Below are positions 1 through 9,572 of a DNA stretch of 64,000 nucleotides, piece after piece. The notes under the pieces are model-generated. The model was not told the DNA's origin and ran no database searches. It saw nothing but the letters and a program-made list of their open reading frames with translations. Within the stretch, counting starts at the first letter, position 1. Each line of letters starts with the position of its first letter. The stretch lies in assembly GCF_900108295.1 (NCBI RefSeq), contig NZ_FNWK01000001.1, forward strand, positions 620,001 through 684,000. The letters run 5' to 3'. A program made the translations under genes and the position numbers. The stretch is from Sphingopyxis sp. YR583. GTDB lineage: Bacteria > Pseudomonadota > Alphaproteobacteria > Sphingomonadales > Sphingomonadaceae.

Positions 1-87
1 CGCTTGCGGCACGCGAAGCGCGCCAGGGCCAGACCCACGCCGCGCGCGAACGAAGACGATCGGTCCACCAAATCGAATGCCAAAAAT

Positions 88-216
88 GAGCAATGCATTG
101 CCCACGAACCTATTTCGCGGTCAATGCATTGACCATCAGCCCTTGACTTTCAGCCCAATCCTGTCAAATGGTCACTCCATTGACCATGAAGAGCCTTTAC
201 GGTCAATGGAGTGACC
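88..216. promoter_or_regulatory. Four related palindromic operators upstream of hipBA
   Basis: Four copies of a 16-bp dyad lie ahead of the HipB-like gene. Position 119-134 is a perfect palindrome, GGTCAATGCATTGACC. Position 88-103 is a near-palindrome with the same CAATGCATTG core. Positions 170-185 (GGTCACTCCATTGACC) and 201-216 are exact reverse complements of each other. The last copy touches the start of the regulator. Repeated operators bound by HipB are known for hipBA autoregulation; binding here is inferred. Confidence 0.7.
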
Positions 217-219
217 ATC

Positions 220-561
220 ATGCCCGCGACGAACAAAAGAAGCTATGCTCGCTACACGCTCGCCGCGGCGACGCTGCTCGGCCAGAATGTCGCGCTCGAG
301 CGCCGGAACCGCAAGATGACCGCGCAGGATCTCGCCGACCGGCTCGGCATCACGCGCCACACGCTGCGCCGGATCGAACAGGGCGACCCCAAGGTCGAGC
401 TCGGTCTTGCCTTCGAGGCGTGCACGCTGCTCGGCATCGCCTTGTTCGGCGGTGACCGTGGGCGGATCGAGCAGGAGATACGGACGGGAGCACGGCATCT
501 TGCGCTGCTCCCGCAGGCCGCGCGTCCGCGCTCCGCCAAAGGCAATGACGATGATTTCTGA
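220..561 (+). CDS. hipB: HipB-like XRE antitoxin/repressor
   Basis: A small protein of about 113 residues with one helix-turn-helix in its middle (around ALERRNRK, then DLADRLGITRHTLRRIEQG), typical of XRE/HipB regulators. The acidic tail ends in NDDDF. I chose the ATG at 220 because GGAG at 208-211 is well spaced; a GTG at 211 is also in frame. The 3' end overlaps hipA by 17 bases, so the two are probably translationally coupled. It should neutralise HipA and, with it, repress the operon through the upstream dyads. Confidence 0.85.
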   Translation: MPATNKRSYARYTLAAATLLGQNVALERRNRKMTAQDLADRLGITRHTLRRIEQGDPKVELGLAFEACTLLGIALFGGDRGRIEQEIRTGARHLALLPQAARPRSAKGNDDDF

Positions 562-1858
562 TCTCGCACCGCCCCGCGAGGCCTATGTCTGGGTCTGGCT
601 CCCCGGCGCGACCGAGCCGATCGTCGCGGGCCGGCTCGCGAGCGCGGGCGACGAGATCGATTTCATCTACGGCCGCTCCTACCGCGAGCGCACCGATGCG
701 ATTCCCCTCTATATGCCCGAGCTGCCGCTCGTCGCGGGACCGATCCGCCCCGAGCGCGGCCTCGTCATCGCCAATGCGATCCGTGACGCAGCGCCCGACG
801 CCTGGGGCCGGCGGGTGATCCTCAACCGCCTGCTCGGCCGCGGCGCCGACCTCGACGCCGCGCAGCTCGATGAGTTGACCTTTCTCTTGTCGTCGGGCTC
901 CGATCGTGCGGGCGCGCTCGACTTCCAGGCCTCGGCGCGCGACTATGTGCCGCGCGGCAGCGGAGGAACGCTGGACGAACTCATCCGCTCGGCCGAACGG
1001 GTGGAACATAATATCCCCCTCACCCCTGAGCTCGACCAGGCGCTGCACCATGGAAGCTCGATCGGCGGCGCGCGTCCCAAGGCGCTGATCACCGCGGGCG
1101 ACACCAAATATATCGCCAAATTTTCGAGCGGGAACGACAGCTATAATGTCGTGAAAGGCGAATATGTCGCGATGCGCCTTGCCGCGATTGCCGGGATCGA
1201 CGTCGCGCCGGTGCGGCTCGAACATGCCGCGGGCAAGGATATATTGCTCGTCGAGCGGTTCGACCGCGTCCACGAAGACGCCGGCTGGACCCGCCGCGCG
1301 ATGGTCTCGGCGCTCACGATGCTTGGCCTCTCCGAGATGGAGGCGCGCTATGCGAGCTACCAGGATCTGGCCGAAGAGATCCGCCGCCGCTTCGCCGAGC
1401 CGCAGCGCATGCTCCACGAGCTGTTCGCGCGCATGATGTTCAACATCCTCGTCGGCAATGTCGACGACCATGCGCGCAATCATGCCGCCTTCTGGAACGG
1501 GCATGATCTGAGGCTCACCCCCGCCTACGACATTTGCCCGCAGGGGCGCGCGGGCGAGGAAGCGAGCCAGGCGATGCTGATCCATGACGATGTGCGCGCA
1601 AGCCAGCTTGGCGCGTGCATCGCCGCGGCGCCGCATTTTCACTTGAGCGAGGCGCGCGCGATCGAGATCGCCGACGCCCAGCTGCGCGTCATTGCCGAGA
1701 ATTGGCGCGCGGTGTGCGACGAGGCGCAGCTTGGTGAAATCGACCGCCGCTATTTCTGGGGCCGTCAGTTCCTCAATCCCTACGCCTTCTACAGCCTGCC
1801 GCCTGCCGCCGCCGATCTCGAGCCGCGCGCGCGCGCCTGGCGCGAACAGATGAGTTGA
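545..1858 (+). CDS. hipA: HipA-family serine/threonine kinase toxin
   Basis: A protein of about 437 residues with the HipA layout: an N-terminal HipA_N-like domain (residues 5-110), then the kinase core. Visible motifs are the glycine-rich loop SSIGGARPK (around 171), IAKFSS with the ATP-binding lysine (around 190), LLVERFDR (around 235), the catalytic GNVDDHARNH (around 302-311) and LTPAYD (around 322). Characterised HipA kinases phosphorylate aminoacyl-tRNA synthetases such as GltX and cause growth arrest; the target here is not known. It lies directly behind the HipB-like gene with overlapping ends, and all key catalytic residues look intact. ATG at 551 is an alternative start. Confidence 0.9.
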   Translation: MTMISDLAPPREAYVWVWLPGATEPIVAGRLASAGDEIDFIYGRSYRERTDAIPLYMPELPLVAGPIRPERGLVIANAIRDAAPDAWGRRVILNRLLGRGADLDAAQLDELTFLLSSGSDRAGALDFQASARDYVPRGSGGTLDELIRSAERVEHNIPLTPELDQALHHGSSIGGARPKALITAGDTKYIAKFSSGNDSYNVVKGEYVAMRLAAIAGIDVAPVRLEHAAGKDILLVERFDRVHEDAGWTRRAMVSALTMLGLSEMEARYASYQDLAEEIRRRFAEPQRMLHELFARMMFNILVGNVDDHARNHAAFWNGHDLRLTPAYDICPQGRAGEEASQAMLIHDDVRASQLGACIAAAPHFHLSEARAIEIADAQLRVIAENWRAVCDEAQLGEIDRRYFWGRQFLNPYAFYSLPPAAADLEPRARAWREQMS

Positions 1859-1893
1859 CCGCTCGCTGATAGAGGCAGAAACGAAGCTGCTGG

Positions 1894-1937
1894 CCGGGTC
1901 TTTCATCGCGCACGCGCACGGGCGATGAAAGACCCGG
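1894..1937. terminator. Long perfect hairpin between convergent genes
   Basis: Two 16-bp arms, CCGGGTCTTTCATCGC at 1894-1909 and its exact complement at 1922-1937, flank a 12-base GC-rich loop. It sits between hipA (plus strand, ends 1858) and the membrane-protein gene (minus strand, ends 1968). It is placed as a bidirectional terminator, but neither side has a clear T-run. Confidence 0.5.
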
Positions 1938-1967
1938 ATCGGGCAGACCTGCGGACCGGGCGGCGCC

Positions 1968-4184
1968 CTACTGGATTCGCGCCCGGACGTAGAAGCGACG
2001 CAGCGCTGCCCGCTCTTCGGGCGATCCGCCGACCATCTGCCATGTGACCCGCACGAGATGTTCGCCATCGGCGACCGCGGTGTAGCTTTGTTCGATGGGG
2101 AGCGCCGCCTTGCCCGGAGCGCCCACCGCGACCTGCAGCCCGCGCGCCGAGGTGAGGCTGTAGCCGAAGACCTGCCCCGCGCGCAGCATGATCCGGTAGT
2201 CGCAATGCTGCGACGCAGGAAGTTGCCCCTCGAAGAGCAGGCCGCGGCTCTTGCTGCTGGTCGGCGACATCTTGCAGACGGGCGCAAGCACCGCGAGCGG
2301 GCCAAGGTCGGCGCTGATGCCGTCGAGCATCTGGGTGACCGCCGGCGGCTTTGCGATCGTCGCGCCCGGACTGCGGTACACGGTTGTCACGCCCTCGCGG
2401 CGAAGGCCGATCTCGAGTCTCTCGTGGCGCTGATCGATGATGAGATAGGCGCCGTCGCGGCCCGCGCCGGCGGCTCGTCCGGTGATCCAGAAGATGCCCT
2501 TCTTGTGCTGGAGGACATTGCTTTCGGCCATCAGCGCCATGAAGCTGTCATAGTCTTCCCCGGTGAGGTCGCGCAGATGCGGCGCAATCACGCTCGAGGT
2601 GAACAGGCCGGTCTCGGAGGGACGTTTGCCTCCGAGCCGGTCGAGCTGCGACCAGGGGCCGCCCACATCGCGCCCGGCGGCGGCAACGCTCGGGACCTCG
2701 GTCTTGGGTACGATCCAATAGGCGACGACGGCGCTTCCCGCGGTCAGCATGCCGATGATCGCGACATAGACGGCATAGCCGAGATTGTCGGACCCCGATT
2801 TTTGCGAGAGCGTCGCGCCGATCGCCGACGAGAAGCGGTTGACCCAGATGCGGACGGCGCGCTGTCCCGGTACCGAGGTGATGCCCTTGAAGAACCAGAT
2901 GAAGGCGATGAAGCCGAGAACGGCGAGCACGAGCACGAAGCCGAGCGGGTTCGCGACCACCCAGTTGATGAAATCGACCGCGGTGTTCGGCGTCATCTTC
3001 GGGCAAGGCGTCGTGGTCGTCCGCATCGCGTCGCAGAGGATCGGCTGGATCTGCACGGCGCCGGCCCAGAGGGCGAAGGCCGAGAGGATCACGCCAACGA
3101 GGATGCCGAACAGCTGGAGCAGCGCGCCGCGGTTGGACTCATTAAGCGCGTCGAGCGCCTCGATCGAGGCGCGCACATGATTGAAATCGTAAAGGATGAC
3201 GCCGTCCTGGGGCACCACCTCTTCCTCGGCACGCCGCGTGCGCCTGACGCGCGCGAGCAGCGACTGGAATGCGTCGGCATAGGCGAGCACGCCGAGCGCC
3301 TTCTTGTTGCTCGTCGGCGCGTCGGAATGGCGGAACTCGACGACGACCTTGGCAAGCCCCCGGAGCGTATCGATCCGCCAGCTGCTATCGTCAAAGACAA
3401 GCCCTTCGGTGTCGATCCGGTGGAGATCGAGAAGCTGATCGGTCTGCGGATCGTGATGATAATGGCGGTGCGTCAGGTCCTTGAGGCAGAAATAAATCTG
3501 CGACGGCAGGATTTGGGCAGCGAGCGTCTGGATGGCGGTCGGCGGCCGCACGCCGGTGTCGCGGCCGAGGAACATGTCCATGTCGAACCAGATGCGCAGT
3601 TCGCCGGTGCGAAACAGCGCGAAGTTCACGCGGTGACACGCGACTTGCCCGCGCTGCGCATCGGCGAGCGCGGCGACCCGTTCGGGCAGCGCGGCGGCGG
3701 CAGCCTCTTCCTCGGTTGTCTCGCAGGCGATGCCGGTGCCGATCGCATCGTCGATTTCGGAAAGCAGAGCGCTGCGCGCTGCGCTCGCCTGGTCGTCGCT
3801 GTCGCGCGGGAGGACGAGGACGGCGCCGACGAGCACGCCATGCGGCTCGCTGCGTTCTTCGAGCTTGCCGTCGAGCAGAAACGGCGTTCGGGCCGTCGCC
3901 GTGCGCGCCGCAATGACATAGTCGAGCGTGGCGGAGCGCCGGAAATGTCCGACGAGGCGGCCCGGCAGCGGGAAGTCCTCGGCCGAACGGCGGCGATGGA
4001 TAACGATCGCGCGCCCGCCGTCGCGGCTGCGATGATTGAGCGCCTGCGCTTCGCCGCCGGCGCAGATCAGCCCGAAGGAAAGATGCCCCGATACGTTCGG
4101 AACCCAGCCGGCGTAGCTGTAAGGCGCATCGATCCAAGGATAGGTGCCCGTCTCGGGCAGATGAAAATTCGTTGCCACTGCCAC
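1968..4184 (-). CDS. Large membrane protein of unknown function
   Basis: A 738-residue protein that I do not recognise. The first ~350 residues are soluble, with no signal peptide. They are followed by three hydrophobic segments at about residues 353-375, 413-435 and 466-490, then a soluble C-terminal part of about 245 residues ending in VRARIQ. The second and third segments are linked by a basic stretch (VRIWVNRFSS). A small membrane protein is encoded 28 bases upstream in the same direction, so the two probably form an operon and perhaps a complex. The reading frame is long, uninterrupted and of typical local composition, so I regard it as a real gene. Confidence 0.7.
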   Translation of the reverse strand: MAVATNFHLPETGTYPWIDAPYSYAGWVPNVSGHLSFGLICAGGEAQALNHRSRDGGRAIVIHRRRSAEDFPLPGRLVGHFRRSATLDYVIAARTATARTPFLLDGKLEERSEPHGVLVGAVLVLPRDSDDQASAARSALLSEIDDAIGTGIACETTEEEAAAAALPERVAALADAQRGQVACHRVNFALFRTGELRIWFDMDMFLGRDTGVRPPTAIQTLAAQILPSQIYFCLKDLTHRHYHHDPQTDQLLDLHRIDTEGLVFDDSSWRIDTLRGLAKVVVEFRHSDAPTSNKKALGVLAYADAFQSLLARVRRTRRAEEEVVPQDGVILYDFNHVRASIEALDALNESNRGALLQLFGILVGVILSAFALWAGAVQIQPILCDAMRTTTTPCPKMTPNTAVDFINWVVANPLGFVLVLAVLGFIAFIWFFKGITSVPGQRAVRIWVNRFSSAIGATLSQKSGSDNLGYAVYVAIIGMLTAGSAVVAYWIVPKTEVPSVAAAGRDVGGPWSQLDRLGGKRPSETGLFTSSVIAPHLRDLTGEDYDSFMALMAESNVLQHKKGIFWITGRAAGAGRDGAYLIIDQRHERLEIGLRREGVTTVYRSPGATIAKPPAVTQMLDGISADLGPLAVLAPVCKMSPTSSKSRGLLFEGQLPASQHCDYRIMLRAGQVFGYSLTSARGLQVAVGAPGKAALPIEQSYTAVADGEHLVRVTWQMVGGSPEERAALRRFYVRARIQ

Positions 4185-4212
4185 CCGTCCCCCGACGCCC
4201 CCCGTCGGACGG

Positions 4213-4485
4213 TCAGATGAGCTCCGATGAGGGAGCGCGGGTCTGGCGGATGTGGACGAGTTCGCCGCCGCGGGCTTTCAGCTCGAGACCTTCAAGCTCG
4301 TGCATGGTGGCGCCTGCGGTCGTGGCCGGGAGGCTGCCTGCCGCCCAGTTGCGGACGCCGTACCGCTTGCGACGCAGCCGCTTGATTTCCTTCTTCCCGT
4401 TGCGCAGCGCGCCAAGGAAGAGGGTTCCAAGAATGACGGAAAGAAAACCGAAGAAAATGGCGAGGATGGTCAACGCGATCTGCAT
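4213..4485 (-). CDS. Small single-pass membrane protein
   Basis: About 90 residues from the ATG at 4485. One N-terminal transmembrane helix (ALTILAIFFGFLSVILGTLF) is followed by a strongly basic stretch (RNGKKEIKRLRRKRYG), so the C-terminus is predicted to be cytoplasmic. A longer in-frame start at 4569 would add a hydrophilic leader and is less likely. It is encoded just upstream of the large membrane protein, on the same strand. No family recognised. Confidence 0.55.
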   Translation of the reverse strand: MQIALTILAIFFGFLSVILGTLFLGALRNGKKEIKRLRRKRYGVRNWAAGSLPATTAGATMHELEGLELKARGGELVHIRQTRAPSSELI

Positions 4486-5120
4486 GGCAAAAGATCCAAC
4501 GCTCCCTTCGCGCGAATGTTCCTCTGATTCGTGAAACGGCCCTTTAGAGGAAAGGGCATCCCAGCGCAAGCCACATCCTCGGCCCCGCCCTATAAGTCAA
4601 AGCGCTGCATGAGCCCCTTGCGGGCAACGCTCCGCCTTTTTCTACCCTGATATCAATAGATGAGTTCATCGATCCGTGCGGCACGATGTCCCGTTTCACT
4701 TTCCCGTTTCAGGACAAACGTGCGCGATTACTTGAGCGTTAAACAACTCGCAGAACCTTCGGTGCCGCGGCGCCCTCCACCATGGCAGGTCCGCCCGCAC
4801 TCATTCTCCCCCGCCTCGCTTCGGGGCGGACCTCATCCCTCGAAACATTCACCGAAGAAAGAACCGCGCTCCCGGCAAGCCCGCCGCGGGGCGGCGTGGG
4901 TGCGGCAAGGCAGGGGCGGCCGCGCGCAGCGGCGGCCGGAACGGCGCAAGGCGCCGTTTGCCCGGCGACGCCGCGCGCCGCTGCCCCGCAAGGACAGCGC
5001 GCCGGGTGCGCAGCGCGGCCCGAACGACGCGCGATCCCTGGCGGCGGTTTCCGCCGCCAGAGTGCGCCCAACAGCTGCCGCGCTCCGGTCCGGAGCGCCG
5101 ACAAGGCCGCGGCGCGGCCG
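4486..5120. other. Gene-poor GC-rich spacer
   Basis: Open frames here run on both strands and resemble no protein. The right part is rich in short GC inverted repeats, and nothing codes convincingly. It probably holds the promoter of the small membrane protein gene and the downstream tail of the HU transcript. Confidence 0.5.
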
Positions 5121-5143
5121 TCCCGCCGGCACAGCCGGCGGGA
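5121..5143 (-). terminator. Hairpin downstream of the HU gene
   Basis: A perfect 10-bp stem, TCCCGCCGGC at 5121-5130 and its complement at 5134-5143, with a 3-base loop. It begins 9 bases past the HU stop codon. It lacks a T-run, so it may stabilise the 3' end or need Rho. Confidence 0.55.
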
Positions 5144-5151
5144 GCAAGACC

Positions 5152-5427
5152 TCAACCGTTGAGGCGGTCCTTCACGGCCTTCGCCGCCGAGAAGCCGAGC
5201 TTCTTAGACGCCGCGATCTGGATCGTCGCGCCGGTCGAGGGATTACGGCCTTCGCGCGCGGCCGATTCCTTGACCTTGAACTTGCCGAAGCCGTTCACCG
5301 AGACTTCCTCGCCCTTGGCGGCGGCGTCGGCGATCGCGGCGAAGACGGCATCGACGGCCTTCTTGCCTTCGGCCTTCGAAAGACCGAGCGAGGCTGCAAC
5401 GCTGTCCGAAAGTTCGGCGTGGTTCAT
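5152..5427 (-). CDS. hup: HU-family nucleoid DNA-binding protein
   Basis: 91 residues, the usual length for HU. The N-terminal helical dimerisation part (LSDSVAASLGLSKAEGKKAVDAVF) is followed by the beta-arm signature VNGFGKFKVKE and REGRNPSTGATIQI, whose proline tip intercalates into DNA. HU binds and bends DNA non-specifically and helps organise the nucleoid. It is transcribed alone, with a hairpin directly after the stop codon. Confidence 0.95.
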   Translation of the reverse strand: MNHAELSDSVAASLGLSKAEGKKAVDAVFAAIADAAAKGEEVSVNGFGKFKVKESAAREGRNPSTGATIQIAASKKLGFSAAKAVKDRLNG

Positions 5428-6048
5428 ATGGTATCTCCTGAGGCGCGCGGGGACATCCCGCGCGGCAGGGCATTTAGACAGCGCCGAGCCCCCTAGCCAG
5501 CGCCAAAAAAGACAGGCTGACGCCGGATCGCGTGGCCTGGCACCAAGCGTCGAGCCCGTTTACGAAGTTCGTCCGGAGCGGGGCGGATCATTTCCGCACC
5601 CTTATTCGTCCCAAGGATGATTATGACAAGTCGGGCACAGAACGAACGGGTGCGCGAGGGGGCAGTTCGATTTCCTCACCGCCTATGTCCGCAAAACGCG
5701 CGCGGATTGTGGCGGATAGACCGGAGGACGGCCGAGCGCCGGGCGCTAAAGCCGCTCGAAGGTTATTCCGCGCTTCTTTTTTCATCGAATGGCCTGCTCC
5801 GCCTTCTGACGCCTCAAACGATATTTGAACGCATCGTCGATATTCCGAATGGTCAGGATTGCCACGCCAAATCTCCGAATGCTCATTGCAATCATCGCCT
5901 GCAGAAGATTCCCCTCCGCGACCCCAATATTCCGCCCGCCGAGCGCGCGCGCCGGCGTCAGTCTCCTCACCGTCGCACGCGAAAAGCGGTTCCAACCGTT
6001 CCGTATCGCGATGCCCAAAAGCGGGTCAGCCCGCGCCGTCTGCGCTGC
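5428..6048. other. Spacer between HU and the TonB-dependent receptor
   Basis: It contains the HU promoter region and the downstream end of the receptor transcript. A 78-codon open frame on the minus strand (5782-6018) was considered but has no recognisable domain or ribosome-binding site. Confidence 0.4.
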
Positions 6049-8697
6049 CTACAACATCTTGCGCAGCGACAGCTTGACGGTTCGCCCCAGCGGGTCGAGT
6101 TCGTCGCGCGTGAACCCTGCCGGGGTCTGCCCGTCCCGGTCGACGACGCGCACGCGCTGATCGAACAGATTGTCGACATCGAGCGCAAGACGCAGTCCCT
6201 TTGCCCAGGCGCCATCGTCAATCCGGCCCATATCGGCATAGAGACGAACGCCAACCTCGGTCTTCGACGAAAAATCGAGCCGCGTACCGGGGAGGCGGTC
6301 GACGCCGTCGCTGCGCGCCGTCGTCGGCGAGGCCCAGCGGCCTTCGAGCGCGAGCCCGCCGACACCGCGCAAGCTGAGCCGGGCACTGGCGGACAGGCTG
6401 TGCCGCGGCGCCCCTGCCCCCCCGTCGCCGCGGAGCCGGTCGAGCGGCGCGAGCCCGTCGCGCAGCACGATTTCGTCGGCGAGCTTCCAGCTATGGCTCA
6501 GACCGAAGGCAAGAGCGGTCTTCTGCCTGTTCCCCATTCCCCGCCTGCCGGCGGGGCCAGTGCGGCGCGCTTCGGTGGCATCATCGCCGCCGCCGTTCCC
6601 CCCGTCCCGCCCCGGATCGTCCCGCGCCGCATTGCCGCCAAGCCCGAGCGTCCAGCCGACATTCGTGGTCAAGGTTTCGCCAAGCGAACGGGCGATGTTG
6701 ATCGGGCGCGCGTCGATGCGCTCGAGCCTGCCGTCGACCGCGCGTAAGAACCGCTCGGGATAGGCCGCTTCAACTGCGGCTGTCAGCGCCGGCAGCGCCC
6801 CGACCGCCCCGCGCTCCTCGCTCCGGCTATAGGCGAGCTGCGCGGTGAAACCTTCGAGGAAGGCCGGGCGCGCCATGAGCCGGATATCGATCGCCTCCGA
6901 CACTGCATCGCCGAGCGCCGGGTTGCCGCCAGTCACGCGTATGACATCGACGCGCTCGCCGGCAACGAAGTCATAAACCCGGACATTGGGGGTTTCGACG
7001 AGCGGCGCATCGATCTGGTCGCGCTGCGGCGCCGAGGTCGAGCGGCGGAGCATCGCATTCACGCTCAGACCCTCGAGCGGCGCCCAGGCAATACCGGCAT
7101 TGAGCCGCGTGCGCGCGGGCTCGCGCGCTGCGATCGTCCCGCCCGCGCCGAGCTGGAGCGCGATCGTCCCCAGCGCAGCAAGCGGCCCCTCCTCCCCCAC
7201 GACAGGAAGACTGATCGACATCGTCCCGCTCGCGGTACTGCGCGCGACCGCGACGTCCGGCACCGGCCCGCCGATTTCGGTGTTCGTGCGATTGACTGCG
7301 CCGTCAGCGGACAGCGACAGATGCACCGGACCCGCGGGAAGCCGCGCGACGATCTTCGATGCGGCGAAAGTGACGGCGGCGTTATGGCTGAGGGTGCGGC
7401 GTGCGTCGACCAGCGGAGACAGCGAGCCCGCGACGAAGGGGTTTGCGGCTCCCGAATCGACCTTGGCTTGAAGCGCTGCGCGATCTGCGCCGAGTTCGAT
7501 CCGCGAGCGCGAGAGCGTCAGATCGTACGAGCTACCCGCCGAGAGCTGCCAACCGCCGAGCGGCCCGGCAAGTGTTGCGGCGAGCGAGGTACCGAGACTG
7601 TCCTGCCGCCCGGTAAGCGGACGCGCGGCGGCATGATCGACGATTACGTCGCGCGAGAATGGCGACCAGCCATTATCCGCAGACAGGAGGAGGCTGGTGC
7701 CGGTGAGGCCGAGCAGGCTCTCGCTCGACGATGCCCGGATGTCGATGGCGAGCGACGCCTGGAAGCGGCCGAGCGGACGGGCCATATCGGCCGCAATAGA
7801 GAGCGAGTGAGCGCTTGGCAGGATCGTGCGATAGGCGCCCTCCCCGCCCGCATGTCCGTCCCCGACAGCCACGAAGTCGGCGAGCGCCGGCGCGCCTGCC
7901 AGCCCTGGCGGGACCGCCGCGGCGATCACCGGATATCCGGCGACGGCGCTGAGCGCGGGATCGATTTCGGCGCCGGAGACCGGAGCCCGCACGCGCGTGC
8001 CCACGGCGAGCGCGTCCTCCGCTAGCGGGATGTCGCGGGCGCTTTCGAGCAGCCGGTCGCTGCCGCGCGCCTCGATCCGCAGCGAGCCGCGCCGGGTGCC
8101 GGCGATCGAGACGCGCTGCACCGAGATGTCATAATTGCCGCCGCCGCCCTGCGTCGCTCCCGAAGCGCCTGCCTGGACGGTGCTGCTCGCGAAGCGCCGC
8201 TTGAGGATGATGTTCACCAGCTGGCGACCGGGCTCGAACCCGTAGATCGCCGCGGCCGCGGGCGGCAGCACCTCGATGCGTTCGATCGCCTCGGGTGGAT
8301 AGGAGCCGATGCCCGCGCCGTCGACGCGCTCGCCGTTGACGAGGACCACGGGTTCGCTCGTACCGGTTCGCGGCCCCAGCGCCGAGAGGAGCTCGGCGAT
8401 GCTGTCGGCGGCGTAGAGCTCGACCTCGGCCGCCGATATCTCGAAGTCGGGGGCGACGCGCGCGGCAGAGCGCGCCGTGGTCGGCGCGGTCACGACGATC
8501 TCGCCGTCCACAGCGGCGTCGTCGGCGCTTGCCGGCAGGTCCGCGGGCGCCCCGGCCCCTGCCGCCACCGGGCCCGTCGCGGCCGGATCCTCCTGCGCCA
8601 CGGCAAAAGAGGGCACATTTACGGCTAGGGATGCGCCGAGCAGCAGCGCCGCGCGCAAGCCGCGCGAGCAAGGCAGAAGAGATGGATCAGCGGTCAT
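6049..8697 (-). CDS. TonB-dependent outer-membrane receptor
   Basis: About 882 residues from the ATG at 8697, which follows a clear GGAGGAA site; the longer upstream frame is not needed. A signal peptide (ALLLGASLAVNVPSFAVAQ) precedes an N-terminal TonB-box-like stretch (EIVVTAPT), a plug domain with VLVNGERVDG and EAIERIEVLPP (around residues 110-145), and a long beta-barrel. It imports an unknown ligand across the outer membrane using TonB energy. The C-terminus is LSLRKML rather than the usual terminal aromatic residue. No partner gene is adjacent. Confidence 0.85.
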   Translation of the reverse strand: MTADPSLLPCSRGLRAALLLGASLAVNVPSFAVAQEDPAATGPVAAGAGAPADLPASADDAAVDGEIVVTAPTTARSAARVAPDFEISAAEVELYAADSIAELLSALGPRTGTSEPVVLVNGERVDGAGIGSYPPEAIERIEVLPPAAAAIYGFEPGRQLVNIILKRRFASSTVQAGASGATQGGGGNYDISVQRVSIAGTRRGSLRIEARGSDRLLESARDIPLAEDALAVGTRVRAPVSGAEIDPALSAVAGYPVIAAAVPPGLAGAPALADFVAVGDGHAGGEGAYRTILPSAHSLSIAADMARPLGRFQASLAIDIRASSSESLLGLTGTSLLLSADNGWSPFSRDVIVDHAAARPLTGRQDSLGTSLAATLAGPLGGWQLSAGSSYDLTLSRSRIELGADRAALQAKVDSGAANPFVAGSLSPLVDARRTLSHNAAVTFAASKIVARLPAGPVHLSLSADGAVNRTNTEIGGPVPDVAVARSTASGTMSISLPVVGEEGPLAALGTIALQLGAGGTIAAREPARTRLNAGIAWAPLEGLSVNAMLRRSTSAPQRDQIDAPLVETPNVRVYDFVAGERVDVIRVTGGNPALGDAVSEAIDIRLMARPAFLEGFTAQLAYSRSEERGAVGALPALTAAVEAAYPERFLRAVDGRLERIDARPINIARSLGETLTTNVGWTLGLGGNAARDDPGRDGGNGGGDDATEARRTGPAGRRGMGNRQKTALAFGLSHSWKLADEIVLRDGLAPLDRLRGDGGAGAPRHSLSASARLSLRGVGGLALEGRWASPTTARSDGVDRLPGTRLDFSSKTEVGVRLYADMGRIDDGAWAKGLRLALDVDNLFDQRVRVVDRDGQTPAGFTRDELDPLGRTVKLSLRKML

Positions 8698-9572
8698 CGA
8701 ATATTCCTCCACCCCAAGGACGCACGGGACGGCCGGACCCGCACCGGCCCGGCACGGCCAGCGGGCTGGCAGGCGTTCAAGCGCGTCCCGCACGCGACGA
8801 ACCGAACGCGGCAAGCCGGATATGACAAGGTGAATATCGTGAGCGGACACCGCCGCACCGCACCCAAGCCGCCGATGCCGTCCCGCCGTCGCTTCCATAA
8901 TGAAGACCGGGGCGGCGGAGAGACTGGAGATGCGCCGCGAAGGCGCGTCCATCGCCGCTGTGTCACCGTCGCCGCTCCCGGGCGCGATCGCCGGGTCGCA
9001 TTCCCGCGATCGAACAGCATCGCGTTATGAACGCAGTGGCCAGCGACAGTGGAGGAGCGATGGTCCGGCAGCAACAGGCGACCAGCGCGATCGCGACGCA
9101 TCATTGTCGAGGATGATCATGGCGGGGATGCGTGCGCCGGCGGGATCCGACCGAGACGTAAATGCAGTCTCCCGCGCGGCGACACGCGAATGGGCGCACA
9201 TGGCTGCGGCAAACCCGAGGATTTCCGCGACGTCTGCGCGGAGACTGGAACACCGCCACGCGAGCGAAGTTTCATGAGCAAGAGACAATATCTGGCGCAA
9301 CTTTGCCGCGCTCCGTCGGTTGCTCGAAAAGCAGATCGAGACCGTAGAATGTTGCTCGAAAAGCAGATCGAGACCGTAGAATAATGACGCGCCACGGGAA
9401 AACCGGTGGCGCCGCGAAAGGAAGACCGAGCAAACGGGCGGTAGCCCGATCGATACCCGATGGCGCAGGGAGAGCGCGAAATTCGAACGAAGGCGGGTTC
9501 CCGATGGCAAGGCGCCGAAGCCGGGCACTCCCGGCACCCAAAACAGATCCCCGCCGCCCTTATCGGCAAACT
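8698..9572. other. Long gene-poor spacer upstream of the receptor
   Basis: About 870 bases with open frames on both strands but no recognisable protein. It holds a 32-bp tandem duplication at 9319-9382 and ends in a strong plus-strand terminator at 9573-9600. A short untranslated RNA could be encoded here, but I cannot assign one. Confidence 0.4.
9319..9382. repeat. Perfect 32-bp tandem duplication
   Basis: The unit beginning GTTGCTCGAAAAGCAGATCG occurs at 9319-9350 and again, identically, at 9351-9382. The unit length is not a multiple of three, so it would shift any reading frame. It looks like a recent replication-slippage event in non-coding DNA. Confidence 0.9.

Noticed and set aside
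350..4220. Long open frames antisense to hipA (350-2305 minus) and to the large membrane protein (2058-4220 plus)
   Set aside because: They mirror real genes in GC-rich DNA, have arginine/alanine-rich content without domains, and conflict with clear genes on the other strand.
4660..5496. 278-codon open frame on the plus strand over the HU gene and its spacer
   Set aside because: It runs antisense through the well-supported HU gene and shows only low-complexity basic residues.
5782..6018. 78-codon minus-strand frame between HU and the receptor gene
   Set aside because: No ribosome-binding site, no recognisable domain, and another open frame covers the same bases.
9440..9570. Possible tRNA or tmRNA-like structure before the orphan terminator
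   Set aside because: I could not build a cloverleaf, and no T-loop, anticodon stem or tmRNA tag frame is evident.
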